NCBI GenBank assembly: GCA_024867545.1
Contig: JANFNE010000001.1
Span: 1,488,001-1,552,000, forward strand
Reading direction: 5' to 3'
DNA from: Phytopythium helicoides
Taxonomy: Eukaryota > Oomycota > Peronosporomycetes > Pythiales > Pythiaceae
DNA length: 64,000 bases
A model generated the notes under the pieces. It was given only the letters and a program-made list of their open reading frames with translations. It was not told the origin of the DNA and did not search any database. Positions 63,801 through 64,000 of the stretch are shown piece by piece; the first letter of the stretch is position 1; every line of letters starts with the position of its first letter. The position numbers and the translations under genes are program-made.

Positions 63801-64000
63801 TGGCGACAACAAACTGATCTCGCGAAGAATCACTTCAGCGACCTCGAGATTTTTGCGGTGTGCGCAGACTGTAATTGCTTCCAGAAACAGGGCGTCGTCG
63901 AAGGTGCTGTCTTCCCGTGCGTGCGCTAGAAAGGTGAGGCATTGGTCGGTATCCACGCTATCGTTAAAGCCTACCGACCGAATCAGTGTCGTGTACGTGA
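60890..64000 (-). CDS. PPR-like repeats fused to a MUT-7/EXD3-type 3'-5' exonuclease (5' partial)
   Basis: The gene runs off the right end, so its start is missing. The visible part begins TYTTLIRSVGFNDSVDTDQC, a PPR-like unit, with more helical pairs of the PPR/TPR kind (FLEAITVCAHRKNLEVAEVI, FETLIHQCRKRKWKEDVEEI, TYVAVVDAYLTCGDEPKAWE). A long middle region follows with an acidic insert (DDEEEGEEDEG). The C-terminal 190 residues are a DEDDy 3'-5' exonuclease like MUT-7/EXD3: ALGLDAEWRPDG (Exo I), VKLGFALDGDIKRL (Exo II) and AQIAYASLDAFCLLMVL (Exo III with Tyr and Asp). MUT-7 acts in small-RNA silencing in nematodes; the PPR-like half suggests RNA binding. Two introns are clear, 64 nt near 63550-63613 and one near 63383-63433. 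Confidence 0.8.

Overview
The window is eukaryotic and most likely from an oomycete (Stramenopila; Phytophthora/Pythium-like). The evidence is GC-rich compact genes on both strands, short GT-AG introns of about 60-90 nt, initiator-like TCATTCC motifs just upstream of some start codons, tandem PAS-repeat coding of the oomycete type, and a gene set mixing animal/fungal-like enzymes (Zn-type ALAD, WHEP-TrpRS) with a centromeric H3. I cannot name the species. Most multi-exon models were built by eye from reading-frame continuity, family motifs and splice consensus, so exon edges may be off by a few bases.

Layout. 0.7-4.8 kb (minus): Rab18-like GTPase, proteasome assembly chaperone PSMG3, cytochrome P450. 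4.9-6.2 kb: broken PAS-repeat fragment and gene-poor DNA. 6.4-10.3 kb (plus): a small unknown gene, mitochondrial Era GTPase, SGT1. 10.5-12.8 kb: a decayed Fanzor (eukaryotic TnpB/OMEGA-type) gene. 13.1 kb: a CENP-A-like histone. 14.4-18.9 kb: head-to-head pair of an ankyrin-repeat gene and an acyl-CoA-binding membrane protein. 19.1-30.6 kb: one intronless 3,811-aa armadillo-repeat giant. 31.4-34.2 kb: ALAD and tryptophanyl-tRNA synthetase. 34.4-38.3 kb (minus): CCCH zinc-finger/TRF4-like nucleotidyltransferase and a helix-hairpin-helix protein. 39.3-47.2 kb: an unknown two-domain protein, a five-PDZ protein and a WD40 protein with a PIP-degron-like N-terminus.

47.6-60.7 kb is the most striking part. 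Two Enhancer-of-zeste-type (EZH2/PRC2) SET-domain genes lie tail to tail in a giant, nearly perfect palindrome. Each arm is about 5.5 kb (48640-54139 and 54268-59767; paired coordinates sum to 108407), around a 128-nt unpaired spacer. The pre-SET/CXC/SET halves are practically identical, while the N-terminal halves outside the arms have diverged strongly. This fits old paralogues whose catalytic halves are homogenised by arm-to-arm gene conversion. Both copies carry an altered SET motif (NHQGIGPNC where NHSxNPNC is usual). Next to them lies a partial gene that joins PPR-like repeats to a MUT-7/EXD3-type 3'-5' exonuclease domain.

Several genes here act on chromatin or nucleic acid (CENP-A, two E(z)-like proteins, MUT-7-like nuclease, TRF4-like polymerase, WD40/PIP protein). 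Nothing in the sequence shows they form one pathway; the link is only proximity.
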